The notes beneath the pieces are model-generated. The model made no database searches. It was given only the letters and a program-made list of their open reading frames with translations, and had not been told where the DNA came from. A stretch of 5,791 bases of DNA from Paenibacillaceae bacterium UBA6304 (lineage in GTDB: Bacteria; Bacillota; Bacilli; Paenibacillales; Paenibacillaceae): the NCBI GenBank assembly GCA_002439285.1, contig DJTQ01000368.1, forward strand, positions 1 through 5,791. Direction: 5' to 3'. Both the position numbers and the translations under genes were made by a program. Of this stretch, positions 1 to 4,615 are shown piece after piece (positions within the stretch are counted from its first letter, which is position 1; each line of letters opens with the position of its first letter).

Positions 1-1
1 G

Positions 2-415
2 ATCGGCATGTCCATGGGCGGGTTGATGGCCTGGTGGATGGCCGCGCTTGATGAACGGGTCCAGGTTACGATCGATATCTGCGGGCAGGTGGAAGCCGGG
101 ACCCTGATCGCCAAAAGAGCGCTCGACCACCACGGCTTCTATTCCTACGTTCCCGGGCTGCTCAAGCATTTTACGACACTCGATATCCAGAAGCTGATCG
201 TTCCACGCCCGAGGATGAGCCTGGTCGGGCGGAATGATCGGCTTTGTCCGGCCGAAGGCGTGGAACTTCTTGCGACCGGACTTCGTCAGGCTTATGAAGC
301 CGCCGGAAAGCAGGAGCACTGGCAGCCGGTAATGGGCGGGGGCGGCCATATGGAAACCGCAGAGATGCGGGCCGCTTGGCTGCCGTTTCTGGCGAAGCAT
401 TTGCTGGGAAAATAA
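2..415 (+). CDS. Alpha/beta hydrolase, C-terminal part (5' end outside window)
   Basis: This is the C-terminal 137 residues of a serine hydrolase of the alpha/beta-hydrolase fold, closest in feel to dienelactone-hydrolase or acyl-esterase types. The frame is open from base 2 and the start lies upstream of the window. Visible in the sequence: a nucleophile elbow G-M-S-M-G-G at fragment residues 2-7 with Ser4 as the likely nucleophile; an acid candidate, Asp79, in G-R-N-D after a beta strand; and a His candidate, His116, in G-G-G-G-H-M near the C-terminus. Order and spacing fit a Ser-Asp-His triad. The segment A-L-D-E-R-V after the elbow is common in these esterases. No signal peptide can be judged because the N-terminus is missing. 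It ends with TAA at 413-415. Nothing ties it to the phage-like genes; I read it as host flank. The substrate cannot be inferred. Confidence 0.85.
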   Translation: MGMSMGGLMAWWMAALDERVQVTIDICGQVEAGTLIAKRALDHHGFYSYVPGLLKHFTTLDIQKLIVPRPRMSLVGRNDRLCPAEGVELLATGLRQAYEAAGKQEHWQPVMGGGGHMETAEMRAAWLPFLAKHLLGK

Positions 416-584
416 AGATGGATCGGGCCAATGGTCAATGTCAGCGACTGTTACCGAGTTTGTCTGTCTGTACGGTGGCTGTGGCTGAAGGGGCGTTCGT
501 TTCGGGGGCATGCTCGACCTGGACGGGATGGCATGGCATGACGTGGGTAAGTTGAATCTGTAGATTATTCGAAAAGTGTCAGAA

Positions 585-770
585 TTAACTGGATTTTCTA
601 CATTTAATCTGCGGCAAGTCAGCCCGCGAAATGAGATAAATGGAATACCTACAGTTAATTTAGCCGAAATAGGGGATACCGCGCAAAAGTCCGAGATTAG
701 CTGTAGTTTTTCCAGTTAAATTGCGAAAATTGGGGGATTACACTGAAATAGCTGTAGGAATTCCTGTTAA
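585..770. repeat. Array of four 23-bp quasi-palindromic repeats
   Basis: Four 23-bp units lie at 585-607, 636-658, 697-719 and 748-770. Each has 7-bp arms around a 9-bp centre, with arm consensus TTAACTG and CAGTTAA. The centres are directional: GATTTTCTA and GAATACCTA in units 1 and 2, TAGTTTTTC and TAGGAATTC in units 3 and 4. The last two are the reverse orientation of the same pattern. Start-to-start spacings are 51, 61 and 51 bp, so the array is symmetrical about its middle. Sequence following units 2 and 3 is also related: GCCGAAATAGGGGAT at 663-677 compared with GCGAAAATTGGGGGAT at 723-738. Unit 4 contains the 10-bp palindrome AGGAATTCCT. The array sits between convergent genes. It could be a dispersed intergenic repeat family, a weak bidirectional terminator or a protein-binding array; the sequence alone does not decide. 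Confidence 0.75.
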
Positions 771-789
771 TTTAATTTAGGTATGAAAC

Positions 790-804
790 GAGGAGGAGGA
801 GGAG
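790..804. repeat. (GAG)5 trinucleotide tract
   Basis: Five perfect GAG units sit inside a longer purine-only stretch (790-807), just beyond the stop codon of the leftward gene ending at 824. As RNA from the leftward operon it would read CUC repeats in the 3' untranslated part. It is a simple repeat that could vary in length; no function is claimed. Confidence 0.6.
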
Positions 805-823
805 AGGTGGGGACTGATTCACT

Positions 824-1180
824 TTATTCGATCCACCCGTTCTCAATCAACCGTTCTCCCCATTTATACTCCAACACTTCCTCCGCATCTGCAATCTGGA
901 CGATGAGCAGGCCGATGTCCGCACCGGGATGGCGCTGCGTGAGATTCGGCAACACGATCCCGAGTTCCTCATCCTCTTCACGTTTCAGGACAAGATCCTC
1001 CAGCAGCACGGACACGCCGATCCGGTCGTCGAACTGCTCCGGCTCGAACCGCTCAAACGGACCGGAGAGCGGAAGGTATAAATTCTCCGCCCAGTCTAAC
1101 TCCCCCGGCTGTGTAAGAATTACTAGCTGCAGAGGGCGTATTCGGTCTACGACAAAATCACAGTATAACGCCAAACGCAC
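824..1180 (-). CDS. Hypothetical 118-residue acidic protein, third gene of the immunity operon
   Basis: I do not recognise this family. The protein is 118 residues, acidic, with alternating hydrophobic strands and charged turns; no transmembrane segment, signal peptide or metal motif is visible. Acidic clusters occur near residues 68-72 (R-E-E-D-E-E) and at the C-terminus. The start is GTG at 1180-1178: the upstream gene's TAA (1184-1182) is separated from it by one base, and a GAGGAAG sequence lies just upstream within the end of that gene. This implies translational coupling with the ImmA/IrrE-type peptidase. The opposite strand has a longer open frame, but it is Ser-rich with runs of Ser and antisense to this gene, so I treat it as a shadow. 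By position it may act with the repressor-peptidase pair, or it may be lysogeny-expressed cargo; both are inference. Confidence 0.7.
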   Translation of the reverse strand: MRLALYCDFVVDRIRPLQLVILTQPGELDWAENLYLPLSGPFERFEPEQFDDRIGVSVLLEDLVLKREEDEELGIVLPNLTQRHPGADIGLLIVQIADAEEVLEYKWGERLIENGWIE

Positions 1181-1181
1181 C

Positions 1182-1787
1182 TTATCTTCCTCGCTTTCCG
1201 CTGCTGCCGCTCAACTGCTTTTCCAATTGGGCCATCACCCGTTTGGTTTCTCCGGACCAGATTGTTGATTGTTGTTTATTGCGGTCTGCTTCCTTGGCGG
1301 CGGCGATCAGGCTGCCGTGGAGCACCCGACGTTGGATTTGGTCCAGCCGATGTTCAGCCAGTTCGTATGGAACGCGGAAGGTTTCGGCGAGATAAGGGAT
1401 TGCTTCACATCGCTGATCCGGAACGGGAAGCTTAGCAAACATGTAAAAAGGAATGGCCGCGTACAGCACGAACTGCTCTGCTTCGGATTCCTGGGCATTT
1501 TTAAAGAGAACGGGCATCCTTCTTTGGTCTCCGGCATGTCTTAGAACATGGCATAACTCATGAAAAAAGATCACCCGTGCCGTCACATCATCCGCATGCT
1601 TATTAAGAAAAATCACTTGTTCCTCATTATCGGAAAAAGAGGGGCATTCCTCGTAAACCAGCTCCACGCCAAAAGCCTGCGCGATATGCTCAATGTCATG
1701 CTCGGCCGTGCTTGTAATCCCATGTCTTAAATATCTGCCGCTGATCCACTGCTCCAACTCGGTTTCCCGGTAGTAGGAGAATAACAT
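1182..1787 (-). CDS. ImmA/IrrE-family zinc metallopeptidase
   Basis: This is a 201-residue zinc metallopeptidase of the ImmA/IrrE family, whose members cleave or inactivate an adjacent Cro/CI-type repressor (ImmA acts on ImmR in ICEBs1; PBSX has a comparable gene, xkdA). Visible: an H-E-L-C-H motif at residues 76-80, with His76 and His80 as zinc ligands and Glu77 as catalytic base, preceded by hydrophobic V-I-F-F and followed by V-L-R-H. An E-S-E-A-E-Q-F segment at 100-106 fits the conserved region that supplies the third ligand, and A-I-P-F follows. I chose the ATG at 1787-1785 because GGGGTGA lies about 4 bases upstream. A longer frame begins at 1865, but its extra 26 residues are unlike the family, lack a good ribosome site and are read through a hairpin. 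The C-terminal 40 residues are polar and probably flexible. The repressor gene lies 133 bp upstream on the same strand and the 118-residue gene 1 bp downstream. Confidence 0.9.
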   Translation of the reverse strand: MLFSYYRETELEQWISGRYLRHGITSTAEHDIEHIAQAFGVELVYEECPSFSDNEEQVIFLNKHADDVTARVIFFHELCHVLRHAGDQRRMPVLFKNAQESEAEQFVLYAAIPFYMFAKLPVPDQRCEAIPYLAETFRVPYELAEHRLDQIQRRVLHGSLIAAAKEADRNKQQSTIWSGETKRVMAQLEKQLSGSSGKRGR

Positions 1788-1825
1788 AAAATCACCCCAA
1801 AAGAGAATGTATGTTCGGTATGTAT

Positions 1826-1854
1826 CGGAAAAGAAGGGCCCTCTGGGAAGGGCC
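1826..1854 (-). terminator. Hairpin with pyrimidine tail between repressor and peptidase genes
   Basis: On the leftward strand the RNA reads GGCCCU, loop UCCCAG, AGGGCC (positions 1854-1837), then CUUCUUUUCC. The 6-bp all-paired GC-rich stem with a pyrimidine-rich tail resembles an intrinsic terminator or attenuator. It sits in the 133-bp gap after the repressor stop and before the peptidase start, so it could lower peptidase expression relative to repressor. The tail is not a pure U run and the stem is short, so termination may be partial or absent. Confidence 0.4.
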
Positions 1855-1920
1855 TGTTTCGTCATCGCATCACTTGCATTTGCCTTAAGCTAAGTATTCA
1901 ACGCGGAAGTCAAAAATCCT

Positions 1921-2277
1921 TTAATTTTTTTCTATATTTCCGTCTAGTAATTTTTTCTTCTGCTCACGGTAGGCTTTCAAGGCTGCTTCCATCATTGCAA
2001 TTTCGTCTGTAGTATAAGCATCAGGACCGCCGTAAAAAGACATGCTCATCCCTTTCTCATAGGAAGGGGACGGGTCTTCATTCCGTCCGAGCAAATAATC
2101 GGCGTTCGTATCCAAAGCATCGACGATGCTGCGGAGTGATTCCGGGTCAGGCTTGCGATCATTCGTCTCGTACCGGGACAATTGTGCGATGGTCAGCCCT
2201 GCCATGGTTGCAAGATCCTTTTGCGTCAATGACTTTTTTTCCCGAAGGATTTTAATCCGATCCCCAAGACTTTGCAT
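1921..2277 (-). CDS. Cro/CI-type (XRE, HTH_3) repressor
   Basis: This is a 118-residue DNA-binding protein with an N-terminal XRE helix-turn-helix domain at about residues 5-60. It has the typical order I-K-I-L-R-E, then T-Q-K-D-L-A-T-M-A-G (helix 2, 18-27) and L-T-I-A-Q-L-S-R-Y-E-T-N-D-R-K-P (recognition helix and following turn, 28-43), then the family ending A-D-Y-L-L-G at 59-64. Residues 65-90 look like a linker; 90-112 form a charged helix (T-T-D-E-I through K-K-K-L) that could dimerise or be the peptidase target. There is no LexA-type Ser/Lys autocleavage domain, consistent with inactivation in trans by the neighbouring peptidase. I chose the ATG at 2277-2275, which has AGAGGAG 5 bases upstream; a longer frame to 2325 would run through the promoter and operator. 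It likely binds the TTACC-N5-GGTAA sites, repressing the rightward promoter and controlling its own. Confidence 0.92.
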   Translation of the reverse strand: MQSLGDRIKILREKKSLTQKDLATMAGLTIAQLSRYETNDRKPDPESLRSIVDALDTNADYLLGRNEDPSPSYEKGMSMSFYGGPDAYTTDEIAMMEAALKAYREQKKKLLDGNIEKN

Positions 2278-2304
2278 AGAAACTCCTCTTTTTCCGTTTC
2301 GGAT

Positions 2305-2333
2305 AGTATAACATTTTATTACCATTATGGTAA
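2305..2333 (-). promoter_or_regulatory. Leftward promoter for the repressor operon
   Basis: On the minus strand, TATACT at 2310-2305 forms a -10 box with an upstream TG at the extended -10 position. A TTACCA hexamer at 2333-2328 lies 17 bp further upstream as a weak -35 (4 of 6 matches to TTGACA). The -35 hexamer is one half of palindrome O1, so the repressor could control its own synthesis. The repressor start codon lies about 28 bases downstream of the -10 box. Confidence 0.65.
2319..2333. promoter_or_regulatory. Operator O1, TTACC-N5-GGTAA
   Basis: This is the palindrome TTACCATTATGGTAA, perfect in its six outer base pairs on each side. It overlaps the -35 hexamer of the leftward promoter and is the site nearest the repressor gene. 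Identity of the binding protein as the adjacent repressor is inferred from position and from the three further copies. Confidence 0.75.
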
Positions 2334-2368
2334 ACAGGATTCATGGGAAAATATATACTGGAAATGAA

Positions 2369-2397
2369 TTGACATTACCAAATTGGTAACATATAAT
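2369..2397 (+). promoter_or_regulatory. Rightward promoter with perfect consensus boxes
   Basis: TTGACA (2369-2374) and TATAAT (2392-2397) are separated by exactly 17 bp, a perfect sigma-A/sigma-70 consensus. The spacer is filled by the 15-bp operator O2 plus CA. Expected transcription start is near 2404, about 4 bases before O3. The transcript would have a leader of about 175 bases before the ArpU-like gene. Such a strong promoter flanked by operators is what a tightly repressed lytic-type promoter looks like. Confidence 0.88.
2375..2389. promoter_or_regulatory. Operator O2 inside the rightward promoter spacer
   Basis: TTACCAAATTGGTAA is a perfect 15-bp palindrome with a central base. It begins directly after the -35 box and ends 2 bp before the -10 box, so a bound repressor would block RNA polymerase by steric exclusion. 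Confidence 0.82.
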
Positions 2398-2407
2398 CAA
2401 GTTAAGT

Positions 2408-2422
2408 TTACCAAAATGGTAA
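2408..2422. promoter_or_regulatory. Operator O3 at the start of the rightward transcript
   Basis: TTACCAAAATGGTAA shares all outer six pairs with the other sites. It is centred 33 bp from O2, close to three helical turns, which would let dimers at O2 and O3 sit on nearly the same face of the DNA. Confidence 0.78.
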
Positions 2423-2524
2423 CTAAGGACATTATATAAGGTGAATTAGACGATTTCAATATTTTTTAGAGCTAATCTTGTTTTGTTAAGAAGAATAATA
2501 AATGGTCAATGCAAACGAGGGTTA

Positions 2525-2539
2525 TTACCAAATTGGCAA
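2525..2539. promoter_or_regulatory. Operator-like site O4, one arm imperfect
   Basis: TTACCAAATTGGCAA matches O2 except for one T-to-C change in the right arm. It lies in the leader of the ArpU-like gene, about 120 bp downstream of the predicted transcription start and 42 bp before the ATG. It may be a weaker auxiliary site, for example for looping with O2/O3 or as a transcription roadblock. I see no convincing promoter of its own here. Confidence 0.6.
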
Positions 2540-2580
2540 CTTTTTTTGAAAATAGAGTGACTAGCTTTGGAGGGATCGCC

Positions 2581-3111
2581 ATGGGAAGAAAACGGACAAG
2601 CTTGTTATTAACTGCATTTGAGACAATGCCGATTGATTATCCAGCCACTCGGGCTGTGGTTGAGAAACGGCTGGAGGAGGTCCGGCAGTACCGGCAGATC
2701 GGGTTTATTCGGCAGGAGGCGGGAATCACCATGAACTATGAGCCGCGATATCACGGGTCCACGAATACGGTAGGCAAGCCTGCGGAAAGAACGGCGATTT
2801 CCAACGTGGATCGGGAGAATGAGCTTGAGCGCAAATCCATATTGCTGGACAAAGCCATGGGCGGACTGACGAAAATGCAGCGGGAAGTCATCGAACGGAG
2901 CTATCTGGATGACGAGGGCGAGTATGATTTTATCAGTTGCGGCGAAATGGGTGTTAGTGATCGGACGTACCGCCGCATCAAGGCCGATGCCATCCGGATT
3001 CTGGCGCTCGCGATGAAGTTGGAGGTTTATGTGGAGCGGGAAGCGGAAGAAAGATGCTTCGAGAAAATTATGGAAACGCAAATGGTCGGGGAATCGTACA
3101 AGTTAAAGTGA
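2581..3111 (+). CDS. ArpU-like phage late transcriptional regulator
   Basis: This 176-residue protein resembles the ArpU/RinA-type regulators of Gram-positive phages, small proteins that activate late gene transcription. The C-terminal half carries a sigma-region-4-like helix-turn-helix: L-T-K-M-Q-R-E-V-I-E-R-S-Y-L (96-109), then C-G-E-M-G-V-S-D-R-T-Y-R-R-I-K-A-D-A-I-R (120-139), where V-S-D-R-T-Y-R-R-I-K is the likely recognition helix. The first half is charged, with helical segments near 22-40 and 76-92. I chose the ATG at 2581 because GGAGGG lies at 2569-2574, 6 bases upstream; an upstream in-frame ATG at 2509 would read through operator O4 and lacks a site. It is divergent from the repressor and under the rightward consensus promoter, and an intrinsic terminator follows about 46 bp after the stop. 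It probably activates the tail operon downstream; that role is inferred from family and position. Confidence 0.78.
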   Translation: MGRKRTSLLLTAFETMPIDYPATRAVVEKRLEEVRQYRQIGFIRQEAGITMNYEPRYHGSTNTVGKPAERTAISNVDRENELERKSILLDKAMGGLTKMQREVIERSYLDDEGEYDFISCGEMGVSDRTYRRIKADAIRILALAMKLEVYVEREAEERCFEKIMETQMVGESYKLK

Positions 3112-3157
3112 TCTGCGCAAAGGGTCGGGGAAACTATAGAATATTGTGTTACTTTGG

Positions 3158-3181
3158 AAGCTGGCTGACGCCGGCTTTTTT
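3158..3181 (+). terminator. Intrinsic terminator after the ArpU-like gene
   Basis: The arms AAGCTGGC (3158-3165) and GCCGGCTT (3170-3177) pair over 8 bp with one G-U, around a TGAC loop, and the T run spans 3176-3181. It lies 46 bp beyond the stop codon. It would end the early rightward transcript and separate it from the structural operon. Confidence 0.85.
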
Positions 3182-3503
3182 GATGCCTCCTTACATACAA
3201 CAAGCTGCAAGCTTAAGACAATAGTTTACTTAAAAGCCGCGGAATATAGAGCACGAGTTCATTTAGTCACCTCTTTTCACGAATTTTCATATTAGGCGGT
3301 GCAGCTCGCAAATGACTAACCAGTTAATATAAGAATACGCCAGAAGCAGTACTATAACCCCTTGAACAGCGGAAAAAATATATGAGAACAGATGTTCCTA
3401 TTTTTGTCCGGTACATTGCCGACCCTTGTCCATTCGTTCGACTTTTACCGTGATAAATTTGTATTGTGGAAATCGAATGAGACCACAACAATATATGCAA
3501 AAG
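3182..3503. other. Non-coding spacer between the two terminators, expected late promoter region
   Basis: No convincing gene is visible on either strand in these roughly 320 bases. The sequence is AT-rich. Weak -10-like hexamers occur at 3328-3333 (TATAAG) and 3353-3358 (TATAAC), but neither has a good -35 at 16-18 bp. An activator-dependent promoter for the structural operon is expected here because the region lies between the regulator's terminator and the first tail gene. The minus strand at 3287-3397 reads as a hydrophobic 36-codon peptide without a start codon. Confidence 0.5.
3404..3431 (+). promoter_or_regulatory. Candidate activator sites: TTGTCC direct repeat, 22-bp phase
   Basis: TTGTCC occurs at 3404-3409 and again at 3426-3431, start to start 22 bp, about two helical turns. 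It lies about 75-100 bases before the second hairpin and upstream of an AT-rich GATAAATTTGTATTG segment that could hold a -10 element. This arrangement suits an activator binding as a repeat, possibly the ArpU-like protein. The repeat is only six bases, so chance is a real alternative. Confidence 0.28.
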
Positions 3504-3532
3504 CCGCTGAATTATCAGCGGTTTTTCTTTTT
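3504..3532 (+). terminator. Terminator-shaped hairpin directly before the structural operon
   Basis: The arms CCGCTGA (3504-3510) and TCAGCGG (3515-3521) pair perfectly over 7 bp around an ATTA loop, followed by TTTTTCTTTTT (3522-3532). The shape is a textbook intrinsic terminator. It ends only about 4 bases before the ribosome site of the first structural gene, which leaves no room for a separate promoter after it. It may be a conditional terminator, the 3' end of a small RNA, or a 5' stabilising hairpin. Confidence 0.75.
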
Positions 3533-3551
3533 GAGAGGGGAGCTGAAGAGC

Positions 3552-3725
3552 TTGATCGCGAGGAAAAACAACAAAAATCCGCCGGCCAGAATCCTAGACG
3601 ACGAAGTGGATTGGAGTCAGCCCACATGCTGCATCGGCTGCATATGGGGCCGCTTCGAAGGAAGCGGGCAGTTTTGCAGCCTGCCGCGGTGCGTGGTGGA
3701 GGGGCATGAACCGGAGAGGAGGTGA
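3552..3725 (+). CDS. Small Cys-rich protein, first gene of the tail operon
   Basis: I do not recognise this family by name. The predicted protein has 57 residues: a basic, Asn-rich start, an acidic stretch (L-D-D-E-V-D-W), then a Cys cluster at Cys26, Cys27, Cys30, Cys42 and Cys47 with His52 nearby. The spacing C-x2-C, 11 residues, C-x4-C suggests a small metal-binding or disulfide-linked fold. I chose TTG at 3552 because GGGGAG (3537-3542) lies 9 bases upstream and the frame further upstream runs through the terminator hairpin; an in-frame ATG at 3426 would make a 99-residue product but would have to span that hairpin. The stop TGA (3723-3725) is embedded in the AGGAGGTGA ribosome site of the next gene, a coupling typical of phage operons and the main reason to believe the gene. 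Another frame over the same bases gives an Arg-rich product, which I reject. Confidence 0.6.
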   Translation: MIARKNNKNPPARILDDEVDWSQPTCCIGCIWGRFEGSGQFCSLPRCVVEGHEPERR

Positions 3726-3731
3726 AACATC

Positions 3732-4604
3732 ATGCTTGACCAAATGATAAATGTCATTCGCAGCAAGCTGCTGGAAGCCATACCGGCGTTAAAAGCCGTG
3801 TACTTTCCGTCCGCGCCAACTGACACGTCTTTAGGTAAGCCTTACGTTGTATTGTCCTATGAGGCAGATAGCGGAGGAAGTCCGTGGAAAGGTTGGAGGC
3901 ATCCCCTTAGAGTCAGTCTTTACGCTAGGAGATCTGACCCAACTCTTGAACTGGATACGCTGACAGCTTCCGCCACTGAAGTCTTAGACAAGCGATTGTT
4001 GGAGGAAGAAACACCAGGAGAGGGGATTGCATTATTTTACGGGGGCGATGGTCCCGATACTGTTGATGAAGAACGAGATGCTATTGTTCGGACTTTACAT
4101 TTATCACTCTTTTCGCCGCGGCCGCTCGTGATAGAAACTCCAATCACCAGCGACCCGTGGCTAACGGCACTGTCAGTTTGGACACGGCAAGCATTAGGGG
4201 CGGATTGGTCCGTATACGGCGGCAACTGGCCGCCCAATTCTCAGACTCCTTCGATCCTGTGGCGCATTACCGAAATGAATGCAACCCCTCGAGGGTCGTC
4301 GGCCTATGAGTTGCAAAAGAAAGCAACAGCCTTTATTCAGGCCCCAGATTCCAACCAGGAACATGCGGCTTTAATGCAGTTGGTTGAGGGCTTGGCGGCG
4401 GCAGTGAAAATCCCGATCGGGGAGGATGACCGTAAATTTGCAAGGGTGACCGGTCCACAGGTGAATACCAGAACCACAGTGGATGGTTATTCCGCAACTG
4501 GCGAAGGGCCGCTTACCGTAATTTTAAGCCGAAGAGTGACTTCTTTGGTCGAAGAAGCGGCGGCGCCGCTTATGCAGTTCGTCCATTATGAATCCCATAT
4601 TTGA
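3732..4604 (+). CDS. Probable tail terminator/completion protein with two related domains
   Basis: The 290-residue protein lies just upstream of the sheath gene, where contractile phages encode tail completion or terminator proteins that cap the tail tube and sheath. Residues 1-130 read as helix (3-20), V-Y-F-P strand, a Pro-rich turn, K-P-Y-V-V-L-S-Y-E strand, R-V-S-L-Y-A-R-R-S-D strand, helix (72-90), and an R-T-L-H-L-S-L-F-S strand (120-128). Residues 141-268 repeat that order: helix (142-155), V-Y-G-G, T-P-S-I-L-W-R-I-T-E, A-T-A-F-I-Q-A-P-D, helix (208-226), and P-L-T-V-I-L-S-R-R (260-268). Similar spacing and shared positions suggest an ancient internal duplication. The start ATG has AGGAGGTGA 6 bases upstream, and the stop TGA overlaps the ribosome site of the next gene. 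Terminator function is inferred from position and predicted fold; I cannot name a Pfam family with certainty. Confidence 0.65.
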   Translation: MLDQMINVIRSKLLEAIPALKAVYFPSAPTDTSLGKPYVVLSYEADSGGSPWKGWRHPLRVSLYARRSDPTLELDTLTASATEVLDKRLLEEETPGEGIALFYGGDGPDTVDEERDAIVRTLHLSLFSPRPLVIETPITSDPWLTALSVWTRQALGADWSVYGGNWPPNSQTPSILWRITEMNATPRGSSAYELQKKATAFIQAPDSNQEHAALMQLVEGLAAAVKIPIGEDDRKFARVTGPQVNTRTTVDGYSATGEGPLTVILSRRVTSLVEEAAAPLMQFVHYESHI

Positions 4605-4615
4605 GGTGAGAAACT

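Larger units (their letters stand above)
416..823. other. Gene-free interval between hydrolase and phage-like locus
   Basis: This stretch separates the rightward hydrolase from the leftward gene ending at 824, so the two genes converge on it. Bases 418-555 can be read as a 45-codon ORF, but it has no convincing ribosome binding site and a low-complexity look, so I do not call it. Bases 585-770 carry the quasi-palindrome array described separately, and 790-804 a (GAG)5 tract. I see no strong GC-rich hairpin with a T tail on either strand, so transcription from both sides may end diffusely or in the repeat array. There is no tRNA, integrase or obvious att core. Confidence 0.6.

Noticed and set aside
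418..555. Rightward 45-codon ORF just after the hydrolase
   Set aside because: There is no convincing ribosome site and the composition resembles translated non-coding sequence.
585..770. CRISPR array
   Set aside because: The repeats are degenerate, quasi-palindromic, in mixed orientation and only four, with related spacers; no cas genes are nearby.
783..1268. Rightward 161-codon open frame
   Set aside because: It is Ser-rich with runs of Ser, begins in the GAG repeat tract and is antisense to the coupled 118-residue gene and the end of the peptidase gene, both of which have ribosome sites.
1788..1865. N-terminal extension of the metallopeptidase to ATG 1865
   Set aside because: The extension lacks a ribosome site, runs through a hairpin and adds residues unlike the family; the ATG at 1787 has a good site.
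2502..2549. 15-codon ORF in the leader of the ArpU-like gene, overlapping operator O4
   Set aside because: A weak ribosome site and a very short product; a leader-peptide role is possible but not supported.
3230..3262. Minus-strand 10-codon ORF with a good AGAGGTGA ribosome site
   Set aside because: The peptide is too short to support without homology or expression data, even though the ribosome site and spacing look good.
3287..3397. Minus-strand hydrophobic 36-codon reading frame resembling a membrane peptide
   Set aside because: It is closed by TAG upstream and contains no ATG, GTG or TTG start, with no ribosome site. It may be a decayed remnant or chance; not enough to call.
3392..3709. 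Rightward 105-codon open frame over the second hairpin
   Set aside because: It would read through the terminator-shaped hairpin, lacks a ribosome site and ends in an Arg/His-rich out-of-frame translation of the Cys-rich gene.
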